Assembly: GCA_963809245.1 (NCBI GenBank)
Contig: CAWEIU010000009.1
Location: 496,001 to 560,000, forward strand
From: Roseiarcus sp963809245
GTDB taxonomy: Bacteria > Pseudomonadota > Alphaproteobacteria > Rhizobiales > Beijerinckiaceae
Length of the DNA: 64,000 bases
Direction of reading: 5' to 3'
Positions 1 through 8,870 of this stretch are shown in pieces. Positions within the stretch are counted from its first letter, which is position 1; each line of letters begins with the position of its first letter. The notes beneath the pieces are model-generated. The model was not told where the DNA came from. It did not search any database and saw only the letters and a list, made by a program, of their open reading frames with translations. The position numbers and the translations under genes were made by a program.

Positions 1-350
1 GCTAGCGCGGCGAACTTCGTCGCCAGCGGCCCGGTCGTCGGGGCAGCTCCCCCGTTGCCGTTGACGATCGCGGCGGCATTCTGAAACGCGGCTTGGTGAG
101 ACGGGTCCGGAAGCGTCTGAGCGACGACGAGAGCGCAGGCCGCACTGGCCGCCGAGGTCAGCGACGCCGCGAGTTGGGCCTGCGTCGGCGCGGGGACCGG
201 CGTCGGCGTGTTTCCCGCTGCGAGCCATTGCTGATATTCGGGCGCGGCGACGAGGCAGGACTCGATCGTGCCGTCAGGCCATGTCCGCGATACCACGTTT
301 TGCGCCCCGGTTACGGGGTCCGCAACGAGTTGCCAAATCGGGTCACTCAT
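1..350 (-). CDS. Phage tail-associated protein, partial
   Basis: An open frame reads leftward from an ATG at 350 and runs off the window edge, so the C-terminus is missing. About 116 residues are visible, beginning MSDPIWQLVADP and then rich in Ala, Thr and Pro. The start overlaps the stop of the tail-fibre gene by four bases (ATGA), which fits translational coupling in a late phage operon. I do not recognise a family. The position directly after a tail fibre suggests a tail-fibre accessory or assembly protein; that is inference from context only. Confidence 0.55.
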   Translation of the reverse strand, partial: MSDPIWQLVADPVTGAQNVVSRTWPDGTIESCLVAAPEYQQWLAAGNTPTPVPAPTQAQLAASLTSAASAACALVVAQTLPDPSHQAAFQNAAAIVNGNGGAAPTTGPLATKFAAL

Positions 351-2192
351 AGCTCACACCCCGTGAAGAGAATTTGCGCCGTAGTGGACTGCATATAAAA
401 CGCAGCGGATTGCCCCGGCGTCGCCCCTGAGACGGTCCAGCTGATTAAGCCGCAATTTAGACCCGAGTACGCATTAAACGCCGCGGCGGTCGGCGTGAGA
501 CCGATCGGGCCCCCTGTTATGAAGCCGGAGGCCGCGCTCGTTACTATCCCGGTCGGCGTAACGCGTGGGGTGATTGGGAATGGGTGCACCGAAGTTAACG
601 TGGTGCTGTTGGTAGCGATAGCAACGCAAAGCGCGGCTGCGGCGGCGCCATTGGCGTTGAGCGCGGGCAGGTACCGTTGACACAGCGCCAACTCCGCGCC
701 GTAGGGTCGTCGCTCGAACGGCGTCGCGGCTTGTCCGGCCTCAAGCTGCATCTCGCCAATCGTCCATGTCCCGCTCGTCTGCGCGCCGACGTTGAAATAG
801 ATGTTAATGCCGGTCGTCGCGGCGGCGGGGATTGCGATTTGCGCGCTGTATTTCGTCAGCGTCGAATTGACGGTGAAGGCGCCGGACGCAAACTGTGTTT
901 GAGAGCTAAAATTGTCGGCGGCATTGGCGTAGTAGGCCGTCCAACTCACCGCCGTCAGCGCCGTATTTGCCAGCTTTACGCTGAGCGTCGCCGTCGTTCC
1001 CGCGAGGTCGAAGCTATTGGCCGTCTCAATGCGCTGGCCGAAGCCGATTGCCGAGACGGACGCCGCACCCGTTAACTGATAGCGGTATTGATCGGGCGCC
1101 GAGCCGGCAATACGCTGACCGGTGACATTCGCGCCCGCGCACGCGGCGTAGAAGCGATCGATCGTATAGACGTACCCTCCGGCGCTACTGATGGTTTGCG
1201 CCGCGCCGTTGTTGCGTTGGTCGATCGCCATCGCGCCGTTGATGATGCGGTTGCGAAAGCCGGCCATGCGGCCGACCCATGAACCGCCCGCGCCCAACAC
1301 TTCGTTGGATGCGGCCGAGCCAGAGGGCGGCGCGGGAACGAAGCCGGCAGAACCACCAGATCCGGTGTCGCCGACGAACGCGCCGCCGCTGTCGACGATC
1401 GTCCAGGCGTTGGAACCGTTGCTTTCGAGCGCCAGATAGCCGTAGGCGGCCGCGATGGCCGCGCTCGCCGCGCCGTTGATCGTGTCGCCTCCATTCGGCG
1501 CCAGCGTGATCGTCTTTGTCGCCGAGGCGCCCCCGCTTTCGTCGACGACGAGAAGCTGCTGGCCCGGCGCGAACGAACTCGCCGCCGGCAGCGTCACCGT
1601 GCGAGCGGCCGTGATCGCCGTATAAGCGACTGTGCTGACGCCCGCGGCGAGCGAATAATTGGCGTCCGAAACCGCGACGCGCGCGCCGACGATCGCAGGA
1701 ACCTGCCAGAACTCCGGTCGCGTCGTTGACGCGCGCGGCAAGGACATAGGATGCGTCGGTCAGGCTCGAGGCGCGCACCCGCATGCGCGCGTTGCCAACG
1801 CCGTCGTCGTCCCATTTGGTCCGCACCGCGCCGGTGTCGACGACGAGTTCGCTCGACGGGTTCGTGTCAGTGAAGAGGGTAAGAAGCTGGGCGATCAGCC
1901 CCGCAACTTGGTTGGAGGGCAACCCCTCGAAGCGATAGATCGTATACGACGTGCCAGCCGCGACCGCGCCGCCGGTCCAATTGGAGAGCGTAAGGCTCGA
2001 CGCAGAGGTGACGCCTGAGATCGGCGAGAAGCCGACGCCGGGGATGACGAACATGTCGCCGTTGACGAGCGTGTAATTGGCGACGCCGTCGGGAGAAATG
2101 AAATTGGTTCCCGAGCCGGTGACGGTCCAAGCGCTGCCCGTATAGGCGACGGTGACCGTTCCAGACGAATAGGCGGGAAGAGAACGAGCCAT
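347..2192 (-). pseudogene. Phage tail fibre / receptor-binding protein, frameshifted
   Basis: Two overlapping frames form one protein of about 610 residues. The first (start 2192) begins MARSLPAYSSGTVTVAYTG and stays tail-fibre-like to about 1705. The second carries the rest, starting near EFWQVPAIVGARV, and runs to 347. The second half contains a phrase common in phage tail proteins (NRIINGAMAIDQRN) and Ser/Thr/Gly-rich beta-type sequence. One extra base near 1700 explains the break. No slippery heptamer is obvious, so this is decay or a sequencing indel rather than a convincing programmed shift. It would bind the host surface on a virion. Confidence 0.6.
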
Positions 2193-2253
2193 GAAGGATT
2201 CCTAGTTCAGAGTGCTGCGAGGGCTTCGAATTCAGCGGATTTGGGCGTTGCGT

Positions 2254-3240
2254 TCATTGGCGCGGCACCGAAAGTTCGAGAATTTCGAGTTCCCGGCGGC
2301 GGCGCGCCGCCGCTTCGTCACCGTCACGGGCCCAGGCTGGGGCCGCGAGTGCCAACACCTCGAGTTCGCGCCGGCGCCGAGCAGCATCAGGATCGCCGTT
2401 TAGTCCGAGCTCGTAGGCGAGGACCGTTTCGCGTCGATGCCGTCGCTGGCCAGCGTCGCTGTCGAGCCTGCGAACGTCGTGAAGACGCCCGATCCGCGCG
2501 GAGAGCTCGACATCGCTTTGGGGATCATCCGCATTGGCGTCGTCGCTGTCGGGATCGACGTCATAGTCGCTCGCGCTCGCCGCGCTCGCCGCGATCGCCG
2601 CGGCGTGCCGCTGAGCCATCGCATGATGCAGTCGCGCCTTCTCGATGAGATCGAGAGCCTTCGCGCTGCATTTCTCGCCTTTGTCGAGCCGATCCTGCAG
2701 GGCGCCCAACAACGCCGCATTGGAGCCGCTCAGGACGCGCCCGGCCTTGGCGAATGCCGACCGCGCAATGATCGTCGCCTCCGGCGCGCAAGGGATGCTG
2801 ACGAAGCTGAACTCCATCAGCTCACTTCTGAGGAATCGACGCCCGGCATAAGGACGCGCGGGATCGACCGGCTCGGACTCGACGGCCTTGAAGCCGATCG
2901 AGGCTGAATTGATGACGTTGGCGAGGATGAGTTCGTAGACCTCATCGGCGGTTCGGCTCACGTTCGCCGGCGGAAATTGCACGAGCGCGCGGAGCTTGCC
3001 ATTGACGATTTTGCATTCGAGCGCGCGGGCGATCGGCTGCATCGGGTCGTGCTGCCAGAGAACCGTCCCGCCCGTGGCCATGAAGTCACGGGTGTCGATG
3101 CCGGCCTGGACGACGATATCGCCGGCGCGGTCGACCGCTTCGGACGAGACGTTGAGCAGCACTTGCCGCTTATCGGCGAGGGTCTGCGGCGCCGTATCCA
3201 GCAGCTTGCGAACGCGCTCGCCATTCCGCTTCATGATCAT
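2254..3240 (-). CDS. HK97-family prohead protease
   Basis: This 328-residue protein has the core of the S78 prohead (caudovirus) proteases, which cleave scaffold and capsid precursors during head assembly. Visible signatures are the His in LWQHDPMQPIARA, the Ser in INSASIGFKAV, and the family block ELMEFSFVSIPCAP. Residues 1-190 are the protease core. The tail after about 215 is low-complexity, acidic then Arg-rich, with two similar ELE(V/I)L segments. The start overlaps the upstream stop (ATGA). No major capsid or portal gene follows: the next gene is the tail fibre, which is unusual for this family. Confidence 0.85.
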   Translation of the reverse strand: MIMKRNGERVRKLLDTAPQTLADKRQVLLNVSSEAVDRAGDIVVQAGIDTRDFMATGGTVLWQHDPMQPIARALECKIVNGKLRALVQFPPANVSRTADEVYELILANVINSASIGFKAVESEPVDPARPYAGRRFLRSELMEFSFVSIPCAPEATIIARSAFAKAGRVLSGSNAALLGALQDRLDKGEKCSAKALDLIEKARLHHAMAQRHAAAIAASAASASDYDVDPDSDDANADDPQSDVELSARIGRLHDVRRLDSDAGQRRHRRETVLAYELGLNGDPDAARRRRELEVLALAAPAWARDGDEAAARRRRELEILELSVPRQ

Positions 3241-3701
3241 TGCCGTGCGCCTCCATGCCTATTGCCGTTCGATCTGAGGGCAGCGAGAAGTTCCGAGACC
3301 TTGGAAAGCTCCACGCGCTGCTCGGCCAGCGCATCGCCCATTTCGCCGAACGCCGCGGCCGCCCGTTCCAGGCATTTCCGCGCCTTGCGCATCAATGCCT
3401 CAAAGGTCGGTTGCGCTTCCGGTGTCGGCTTCTCGCGCAATTCGGCTTCAAGTTCCTTTGCCGTCCCCGAAATAGACCCGCGCCAAAGCAGCGTCGCCGC
3501 GGAGCGGATCGCCGCATCGCGTTGGCCGGTCGGATCGACGCGCTCGACAAGGCGGCGGACCCATTCCTCCGCGTCGTCGCCGAAAGCGAGGCCGATCGCG
3601 GTGAGGCGCAACTCCGTCGGCATTTCGGCGGCGCTTGCGGGCCAAGGCTTCGCCAGGCGCATGTTTGGCGCCGCCGCGAGGTTTAGGCGCCGGTCGGTCA
3701 T
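3237..3701 (-). CDS. Hypothetical phage protein
   Basis: A 154-residue protein that I do not recognise. It is mostly helical in composition, with a heptad-like C-terminal half (ECLERAAAAFGEMGDAL region) that could form a coiled coil. Its start overlaps the upstream small-terminase-like gene by ATGA and its stop overlaps the prohead-protease start in the same way, so the three are translationally coupled. In HK97-type gene order this slot would hold the large terminase or portal. This protein is far too short for either. Confidence 0.6.
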   Translation of the reverse strand: MTDRRLNLAAAPNMRLAKPWPASAAEMPTELRLTAIGLAFGDDAEEWVRRLVERVDPTGQRDAAIRSAATLLWRGSISGTAKELEAELREKPTPEAQPTFEALMRKARKCLERAAAAFGEMGDALAEQRVELSKVSELLAALRSNGNRHGGARQ

Positions 3702-4006
3702 TTGCGGCCTCGCGACTGCGTCTCCGCGTCACGCGCGAACAAAAGCTTCCGAATTCGAAGTTTCGCGCTCAAGATCGACGAAAAGCGCCGCCCAAGCGCT
3801 AATTTCTGCGTCAAATCGGCGTCCGCCCACTCAGCGTCGAGGTCGCTCTCCTCGCCGACCATCCGAATATATGCGGTCAGCAGATCGAGCCTCGCATGGG
3901 GGTCAATCCCTTGATTTGACATGGCTTCTGCCATGCGCACCCACTCGCGTTTGATCGAGGCTCGATAGCCTCGCGGCGCGGCCGGGATCGTTCGCTCGTG
4001 CTGCAT
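3698..4006 (-). CDS. Putative small terminase-like protein
   Basis: A 102-residue protein beginning MQHERTIPAAPRGY. It has a mixed helical body (KREWVRMAEAMSNQGI; LDLLTAYIRMVGEES) that resembles the P27-type phage terminase small subunit in layout: an early W, then a 'y..w'-like helix pair. The start at 4006 has an AAGGGAACG-like ribosome binding site just upstream and opens a run of ATGA-coupled genes. If correct it would recognise packaging DNA, yet no large terminase is visible here. The assignment rests on pattern resemblance only; it could be another small DNA-binding phage protein. Confidence 0.4.
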   Translation of the reverse strand: MQHERTIPAAPRGYRASIKREWVRMAEAMSNQGIDPHARLDLLTAYIRMVGEESDLDAEWADADLTQKLALGRRFSSILSAKLRIRKLLFARDAETQSRGRK

Positions 4007-4338
4007 GTTGCGTTCCCTTTGATTTGTTTCAGACGGCCAAAAAAATTCTGCGCGTGGCGGTGTGACCGGTTGCGAGACCCCGAACCGCCGGGGATTTAAA
4101 CCCCCTACCCCCACCCGATTTGATGCCTTGCCGATCCCCACATACGGCCACCCACGGCCTCGCGGCGCGACTTGGCCCCGTTGCGTCGAACGACTGACAA
4201 TTCCAGCCAGAGCGCCACGCGGCTCAGCCTTCGTCGTGGGACGATGCCGACGGGCGGCGAGGAGGAAAAATCTGCTGCAGCAATTGCGCTGCGGCGCTCC
4301 AAAAGCGTGCGCATTGCGCATAGGGGGTATGGGGGACC
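4007..4338. other. Gene-free stretch before the iteron cluster
   Basis: No supported gene lies here. The stretch contains a near-palindromic GGGGATTTAAACCCC at about 4087-4101 and otherwise unremarkable GC-rich sequence. It probably carries the promoter for the leftward late genes. Confidence 0.4.
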
Positions 4339-4505
4339 ACCGCCGCAACCGCCGGCAAAACCACCGCACGCAATGAAATCAGATGGTTACAAAGACCGCC
4401 GCAACCGCCGCAAAATAACCGCCGCGATTTCGAATAGCGGATAGCTTTCATATGCTTATCGGTGCGGCGGTCGGAACCGCCGCAGACCGCCGCACTAACC
4501 GCCGC
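4339..4505. repeat. Iteron-like cluster of ACCGCCGC, candidate replication origin
   Basis: Seven exact direct copies of ACCGCCGC start at 4339, 4395, 4404, 4418, 4476, 4486 and 4498. A near copy (ACCGCCGG) starts at 4348, and one inverted copy spans 4464-4471. Spacing within sub-clusters is 9 to 14 bp. AT-richer stretches (around 4411-4420 and 4431-4462) lie between sub-clusters. The array abuts the 3' end of the RepA-like ATPase gene. Iterons beside a replication gene are typical of plasmid and phage origins; origin function is inferred. Confidence 0.5.
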
Positions 4506-4507
4506 GT

Positions 4508-5722
4508 TCACTTTTCGTCACTCGCGCGAGCGATCATCCGGCGCATGTCGGAAGGCCGGCCGTAGTCCCTGTTCTCGATCGCGTGGACCTTAAACAGCTT
4601 CTCCATCGCTCGACGAAAATCGGTCTCGCGAAAGCCATGCCGTTGCTCGCGGGGCAGCTTGGCGAATATACGCGGCGCGAAGTTGCTGGCGTTCGAACTC
4701 TCCGACACGGCGCGCTTCGCAGCCGTGAACTCATCGAGCAGTCCGAGGAAGACGTCCGCGACGTCGACCTTACCGAATGGCGTGGTGCCTGGCTCGATCG
4801 GCGCTTCCGGCTCGATGGCGCCGTTGCGCCAGCGAAGCCTCAGTTCATCATGTCGCGCCGCGTAGTTCGCCTTCCGCCGCTCCAGGATGCGGGCATTCGG
4901 GTCGGGAGGCTCGCCGGCCTCCATGGATGGCGCGCGAAGGAAGAGGCGCGAGCGCAGGGAATTTGACCAGCCGGTAGAGCCGCCGTCGCCTTCGCCGCTG
5001 GACAGGCCGGTGCGGCTTGGATGGGCGCACAGCAGGACCGCGCCGTTGATCCTCTGGGCTATCGAGCCGAGCGCTCGCGAGACGAATTGCCGAACGTGGT
5101 TGCGATCGTTCTCGTTGCCACCGAAGACGTCGGCTGCAGTGTCGACGACGACGAGGCGCGCGTTCAAATCGAGCGCCGCGGTCACGACCTGCTTGTGAAA
5201 CGCCGTCAGTTCGCCGGCGCCGTTCCGGTTGAACGTCATCATTAGATTGTCCTCGCCGAGGCGTGGAAGCCAGTGCATGTCGGCGAGGTCTGTGAAGTCG
5301 ACGCCGTACTCAAAGTTGATGTCGCTTTGTCGCCGCCAGAGTTCGTCGCGTGAGTCCTCGCAATAGACGGCGAGGCTCGCGACCGGCTCGACAGGAAGGG
5401 CGAGCCATGGGCGGCCGAGGGCGGCGGAGGTCTGAAGCTGTTGCGCCAGTAGTGATTTGCCGAGACCGCCGTCGCCGTAGAGGCCAGTGACGACGCCGCA
5501 GGGCAACCATTCGCGGACGATCCAATCGCGCGTCGGGAGTGGCTTGCCGGCCAAGCTCGTCGGCGAAACGACCTTGAGCGGTGGCGGGGGCGGCGGCAGC
5601 TCAAGCTTCGTCTCCGCGGGCACCTGGCGCGCGCCATTTCGGGCGATGGGCGTGTCGACCTGACGGAGGCGGCGCGTGCGCGTCGGATAAAAGTCGACGT
5701 CGGGAAGCTCGCTATCGATCAC
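4508..5722 (-). CDS. RepA-like replicative helicase / AAA_25 ATPase
   Basis: This 404-residue ATPase has a Walker A motif at about residues 80-91 (GDGGLGKSLLA) and a Walker B-like strand ARLVVVDTAADVFGG, followed by CAHPSRTG. That is the pattern of hexameric RepA/RSF1010-type helicases and of the AAA_25 proteins found in prophages. The N-terminal 60 residues are Pro-rich and probably disordered. In this element it would unwind or initiate replication. Its start overlaps the upstream gene by 11 bp, and the iteron cluster lies just past its stop. Family confidence is good; the exact role (initiator versus helicase) is inferred. Confidence 0.8.
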   Translation of the reverse strand: MIDSELPDVDFYPTRTRRLRQVDTPIARNGARQVPAETKLELPPPPPPLKVVSPTSLAGKPLPTRDWIVREWLPCGVVTGLYGDGGLGKSLLAQQLQTSAALGRPWLALPVEPVASLAVYCEDSRDELWRRQSDINFEYGVDFTDLADMHWLPRLGEDNLMMTFNRNGAGELTAFHKQVVTAALDLNARLVVVDTAADVFGGNENDRNHVRQFVSRALGSIAQRINGAVLLCAHPSRTGLSSGEGDGGSTGWSNSLRSRLFLRAPSMEAGEPPDPNARILERRKANYAARHDELRLRWRNGAIEPEAPIEPGTTPFGKVDVADVFLGLLDEFTAAKRAVSESSNASNFAPRIFAKLPREQRHGFRETDFRRAMEKLFKVHAIENRDYGRPSDMRRMIARASDEK

Positions 5723-6035
5723 GTCGCCCCCTCAATTCCTGGCGACGCAACTGCTCAAGCTCTTCGTCGATCTCGATGAGCTTGTTCGTGAGATAGACGA
5801 GGTCCGCCATCCATGTTCGGAGGGAGCAAACATAGCTCCCGGTGACTTCGGCCATCCGGTGATCGATGTCGGTGCGGATCAAGCGTCCGAATAGCTCGAT
5901 TTCGCGGGCATGCCGTTTGATCTCGCCTCGCGTCTCTTCGGCCCGCATCTCGAGGGATTCTCGCGGGCTGAGCCGACAATAGGCGCCGAGGTCAATCGGC
6001 GCTCTGTTGGCGGTGTCAGAAGGGGATGTCGCCAT
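5712..6035 (-). CDS. Hypothetical coiled-coil protein
   Basis: A 107-residue charged protein of unknown family. It is largely alpha-helical, with heptad-like stretches (EEDTRGEIKR-type charge pattern near residues 30-55 and KLIEIDEELEQLRRQEL at the end). It overlaps the RepA-like gene downstream by 11 bp and the SSB-tip microgene upstream by 20 bp, so it belongs to the same tightly packed early operon. It may be an accessory replication protein; nothing in the sequence proves this. Confidence 0.55.
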   Translation of the reverse strand: MATSPSDTANRAPIDLGAYCRLSPRESLEMRAEETRGEIKRHAREIELFGRLIRTDIDHRMAEVTGSYVCSLRTWMADLVYLTNKLIEIDEELEQLRRQELRGRRDR

Positions 6036-6102
6036 CGAACGCGCCCCCTTCGTTCCAAAAGCTGGGAGCCGGGCCGCTGGCGGGCTTGATGGGCGCGGTC
6101 AT
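6016..6102 (-). CDS. 28-residue protein ending in an SSB-like acidic tip
   Basis: A tiny ORF, MTAPIKPASG through AFDGDIPF, preceded by a strong Shine-Dalgarno (GGGGAGG, 7 bases before ATG). Its last six residues, DGDIPF, closely match the DDDIPF tip of bacterial single-stranded-DNA-binding protein, the peptide that docks PriA, RecG, exonuclease I and others. No OB-fold precedes it. The start overlaps the upstream stop (ATGA) and the stop lies 20 bp inside the next gene, so it sits in the replication operon. It may recruit or titrate SSB partners, or be a relic of an ssb gene. The strong ribosome binding site favours a real gene. Confidence 0.5.
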   Translation of the reverse strand: MTAPIKPASGPAPSFWNEGGAFDGDIPF

Positions 6103-6305
6103 TGCCGCGCCTCCCCAAAAGCGAGCGGCGCCACGACGGCGGCGAGCGCGAGGGATAGCCCGCACCGCGCGAGACGGCGGACGCGCAAGGCGTCGACGGT
6201 GTGTTGCGATTGGAAGGCTGGAGCGCTATTGTGCGCGGGCAGTTTTTTGGAATTCGCCTTCATGGCCCGGTTGTCGCAAGCAGCCGGGCTTTTCTTTGCC
6301 GCCAA
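6099..6305 (-). CDS. Small hypothetical protein
   Basis: A possible 68-residue protein, or 54 residues if the internal ATG at about 6260 is used. It has a basic N-terminus and a hydrophobic segment near the end (LSLALAAVVAPLAFG) that could be a single membrane span. Its stop overlaps the ATG of the SSB-tip gene (ATGA), the main reason to believe it is translated. No family is recognised. It could be only a leader ORF that couples translation to the next gene. Confidence 0.35.
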   Translation of the reverse strand: MAAKKSPAACDNRAMKANSKKLPAHNSAPAFQSQHTVDALRVRRLARCGLSLALAAVVAPLAFGEARQ

Positions 6306-6542
6306 TTACGCGGCCTTCGAGTCGGTCGCGGTCGATGCCCTGGCAGCCTCGGCGATCAGTCTCGACTTGTAGCTTTCGAGTTCGGAGCGACGGACGTAGA
6401 GCCGGCCGTTGATCCGCAGCACGGTCGGAAATCCCGGCGGCGGGTTTTTGATACGGCGCCCGAGCGTGCGCCGCCCGACGCCAAGGCCGACCTCGGCGGT
6501 GTCGGCCAACGGGACCAGGGTTTCGCTTTCGACATAAGACAT
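6306..6542 (-). CDS. AlpA/excisionase-like helix-turn-helix protein
   Basis: A 78-residue protein starting MSYVESETLVPLADTAEVG. It contains the MerR/AlpA-like small DNA-binding pattern: a first helix ending in LG.GRRTLGRRI, then GFP.VLRINGRLYVRRSELE, where the R-[VIL]-x-[RG]-R-x-Y-x-x-R block is typical of excisionase-type winged helices. Such proteins regulate integrase expression or assist excision. It lies between the integrase side and the replication genes of the element. I chose the ATG at 6542 because longer upstream frames lack conservation. Confidence 0.65.
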   Translation of the reverse strand: MSYVESETLVPLADTAEVGLGVGRRTLGRRIKNPPPGFPTVLRINGRLYVRRSELESYKSRLIAEAARASTATDSKAA

Positions 6543-6657
6543 GGTGAGCCTCGTCTTGAAATGACGAGGCAAACATTGGCGGGCAGCGAGATAGAGATAT
6601 AGGACAATCAAAATGGCCTGCCTAAATAGGCAGAGCGGCTTATTTTGGCGGCGGAGC

Positions 6658-7390
6658 CTATTTGCTCCCTGGCATCGCCGCGGCAAGCAGCCGATAGTCA
6701 CCGTCGCGGAGTTCGTGCGCCCTTCCGCGCGCGTATTCGAGCGATTTACTTCGAGCCCTATCGGGGTACTCGTCCTTTTTGTCGGCGAAAAGCACGGCGC
6801 CAATCTCAGCGTCGGTCGCTCCAAAATCCTCCCCGTCGATCAAGCGGAGATACTGAACGAATTTTTCGCGTCGCATCCGAACGTCTTGGACCAAGAACTC
6901 CAGCTTCGAACTCCTGCTCGCCTGCCATGTCCGCGCGTCCTCTTCAGCGCGCGCGAATTGGCCCGCGATAGGAAGCCTCAAATCAATGACGTAAGCGACC
7001 TGGTGGGGCGCAAGACGCAACTGAGAATTCGAGCCGATGATCACCGACACCGCTGTGCCTTCCATCATTAGAGGCGGATTGGCGCGGCGCGGGTCGTGAG
7101 GCCCGATGAGGAGCCCGAACCTATGGTTTGCTTCGCCGAAGGTCGACCTGACTTCCTTCTCAGCGCCGGTTCGATCCATCTCAGCCAGCGCAGCCTCATA
7201 GAACGGGTCGCCGAACGAACCGTCTTCTTCGATGAACGGAAATACTCTCTCCGCCCAGAAGTCTCGATATTCCTTGTTGCGTCTGAGAAATTGCCACGCC
7301 CAATAGGCGCCATCCGAAGGCCTCGAATTCCTCCTCGTAAAGGCTGCCATCGCGCCAGTCTGGCACGCCCCAATCGTTGGGCTTGGTCAT
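6658..7390 (-). pseudogene. DUF6499/DUF2285-like element protein, frameshifted
   Basis: Two frames make one protein of about 243 residues. The ATG at 7390 has a strong ribosome binding site (AAGGGAAGGGG) and begins MTKPNDWGVPDWRDGSLY. After about 7310 the sense continues in another frame as AYWAWQFLRRNKEYRDFW. The combined 'PDWRD...WAWQFLRRN..YR' order is what I know from DUF6499-type N-termini in Rhizobiales mobile elements. One extra base explains the shift. Alternatively translation starts at the internal ATG 7350 in the second frame (230 residues), but no ribosome binding site precedes it. It starts 4 bp after the integrase stop. Function unknown. Confidence 0.5.
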
Positions 7391-7393
7391 CGG

Positions 7394-8708
7394 CTAACCC
7401 CTTCCCTTTATGATCGGGCGGCCGATCGCCCTCGCTTTGGCGAGTTCGAAGACGTTCCCCGCCGGCGCGCCGTTCAAGAGGTCGTCGAGATGGCGCTCCC
7501 AAGCCTCCAACGCCGCGCGCTTCTCGGCCGCATACTCATGCCGCTGGTACACGCCGACGATCCCGGCGCGGCTCCCCGAGACGTGGTTGAGCACGGCCTC
7601 TGTCACCTCGAGCCGTACGCCGAGCTTCTGCAGGTTCGTGGCGACGGTGCGGCGCAGGTCGTGCAGCGTCCATCGCTCGGGCGCTTTCACCTTTGCGGGG
7701 TCGCGCTCCGCCGCTTCGACCTCCTTTTGCCGCGCCTCAAGGATCGCCGCGTCGATCGCCGCCTTCGCACGTGAGAAACCCGACACAGCGGTCTTTCCGG
7801 TCGTGCTGAAAACGAAGCCGGCCTTTCCTTCGACGCGCGGAAGCGCCTTGATGGTCTGGACCGCGGCGTCGGACAGCGGGATTTCATGCGGGCGCTTGTT
7901 CTTCGTTCGCGACGCTGGAAGCGTCCAGGTTCGCGCGTCAAGGTCCAGCTCTCGCCACTCGCATTGACGCGACCTCATCGCGGCGCGCGCCCGTCAAGAG
8001 CAGGAGCTTGCCGATAGGGCCGAAGGGCCGCCCGACTGCTTCGAAAGCGCCGCCAGGCGAGCCGAATTTCATCATCGCTCAGCACGCGCTCGCGGCTGCG
8101 CTCGGCGCTCGGCGCCTCAAGTCCTAAGCAGGGCGAGGCGGCAATCAGTTCTTGAGCCATCGCCCAATTGCAAAGCTTGCGGAACACGGCGAGCGTCCGA
8201 TTGGCGGTGATTGGCGGCGCGTTCGGCGATTTCGTCGAGATGGCGGCGGACGTCGGCGCGAGTGATGTCGCCGAGCTTTCGCTTACCGAACGCGGTCACG
8301 ATCTCGACGCGCAAGAGCCGCTCGCGCCTCTTTCGCCCAAGACGGCTTCGACCCGCTTGGCGAGATGCTTTTGGACGAACTTCTCGACGACGGCCTCGAC
8401 GCCGGTCATCTGTCGATTGTTCGGCCTTTCGAGCTTCCCTTGCAGCCCTCTTCTGCGTCGCGGGGTCACTACCGCCCGCGATCTCGCCGAGGGCCTCCTG
8501 GGCTCGCCTGCGGGCCGTGGCGAGGTCTATCGCGGGGTAGGGGCCAATCGTCAATTTCTTAGGCGCTCCATGCGACGCGATAGCGCACCGCCCACGACTT
8601 CGCGCCGGATGGTTGCACCACCAAATAGAGGCCGCCGATCTTGCCGTCTGGAGACCTCGCGGCGCTGTTCGGCCGGCGCCAGTTTTTTGATCTGAAGGTC
8701 GGTCAGCA
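7394..8708 (-). pseudogene. Tyrosine-family phage integrase, multiply frameshifted
   Basis: Pieces in all three frames assemble into a P4/DUF4102-type integrase. They are an N-terminus MLTDLQIKKLAPAEQ, the arm-binding block GPYPAIDLATARRRAQ, a core-binding block GKRKLGDITRADVRRHLDEI, TGARRDEV carrying the first catalytic Arg, HDLRRTVATNL with His and Arg, and VYQRHEYAAEKRAAL with the Tyr. About six shifts are needed, near 8650, 8567, 8420, 8200, 8060 and 7965, far more than elsewhere in the window. The enzyme is therefore probably dead and the element fixed. It faces away from the tRNA attachment site 160 bp to its right. Confidence 0.75.
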
Positions 8709-8870
8709 TGTTACCCCGTCCTCTCAGGGGTAACGAAAAAAGCCCGTCTTGGCCTGTTACCCCGTGTCCAAGACATTATGGGCCAAACCGCAATTTGGCA
8801 AGGAAACGCGGGAGGCTTGCGAACCCTGCGTTTCCAGATTTGTCTCGGCCTGTCCAGTGCCGGCCTTTGA

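Noticed and set aside
1690..1720. Programmed ribosomal frameshift in the tail-fibre gene
   Set aside because: No slippery heptamer or downstream structure is evident, and similar single-base breaks occur in unrelated genes of the window.
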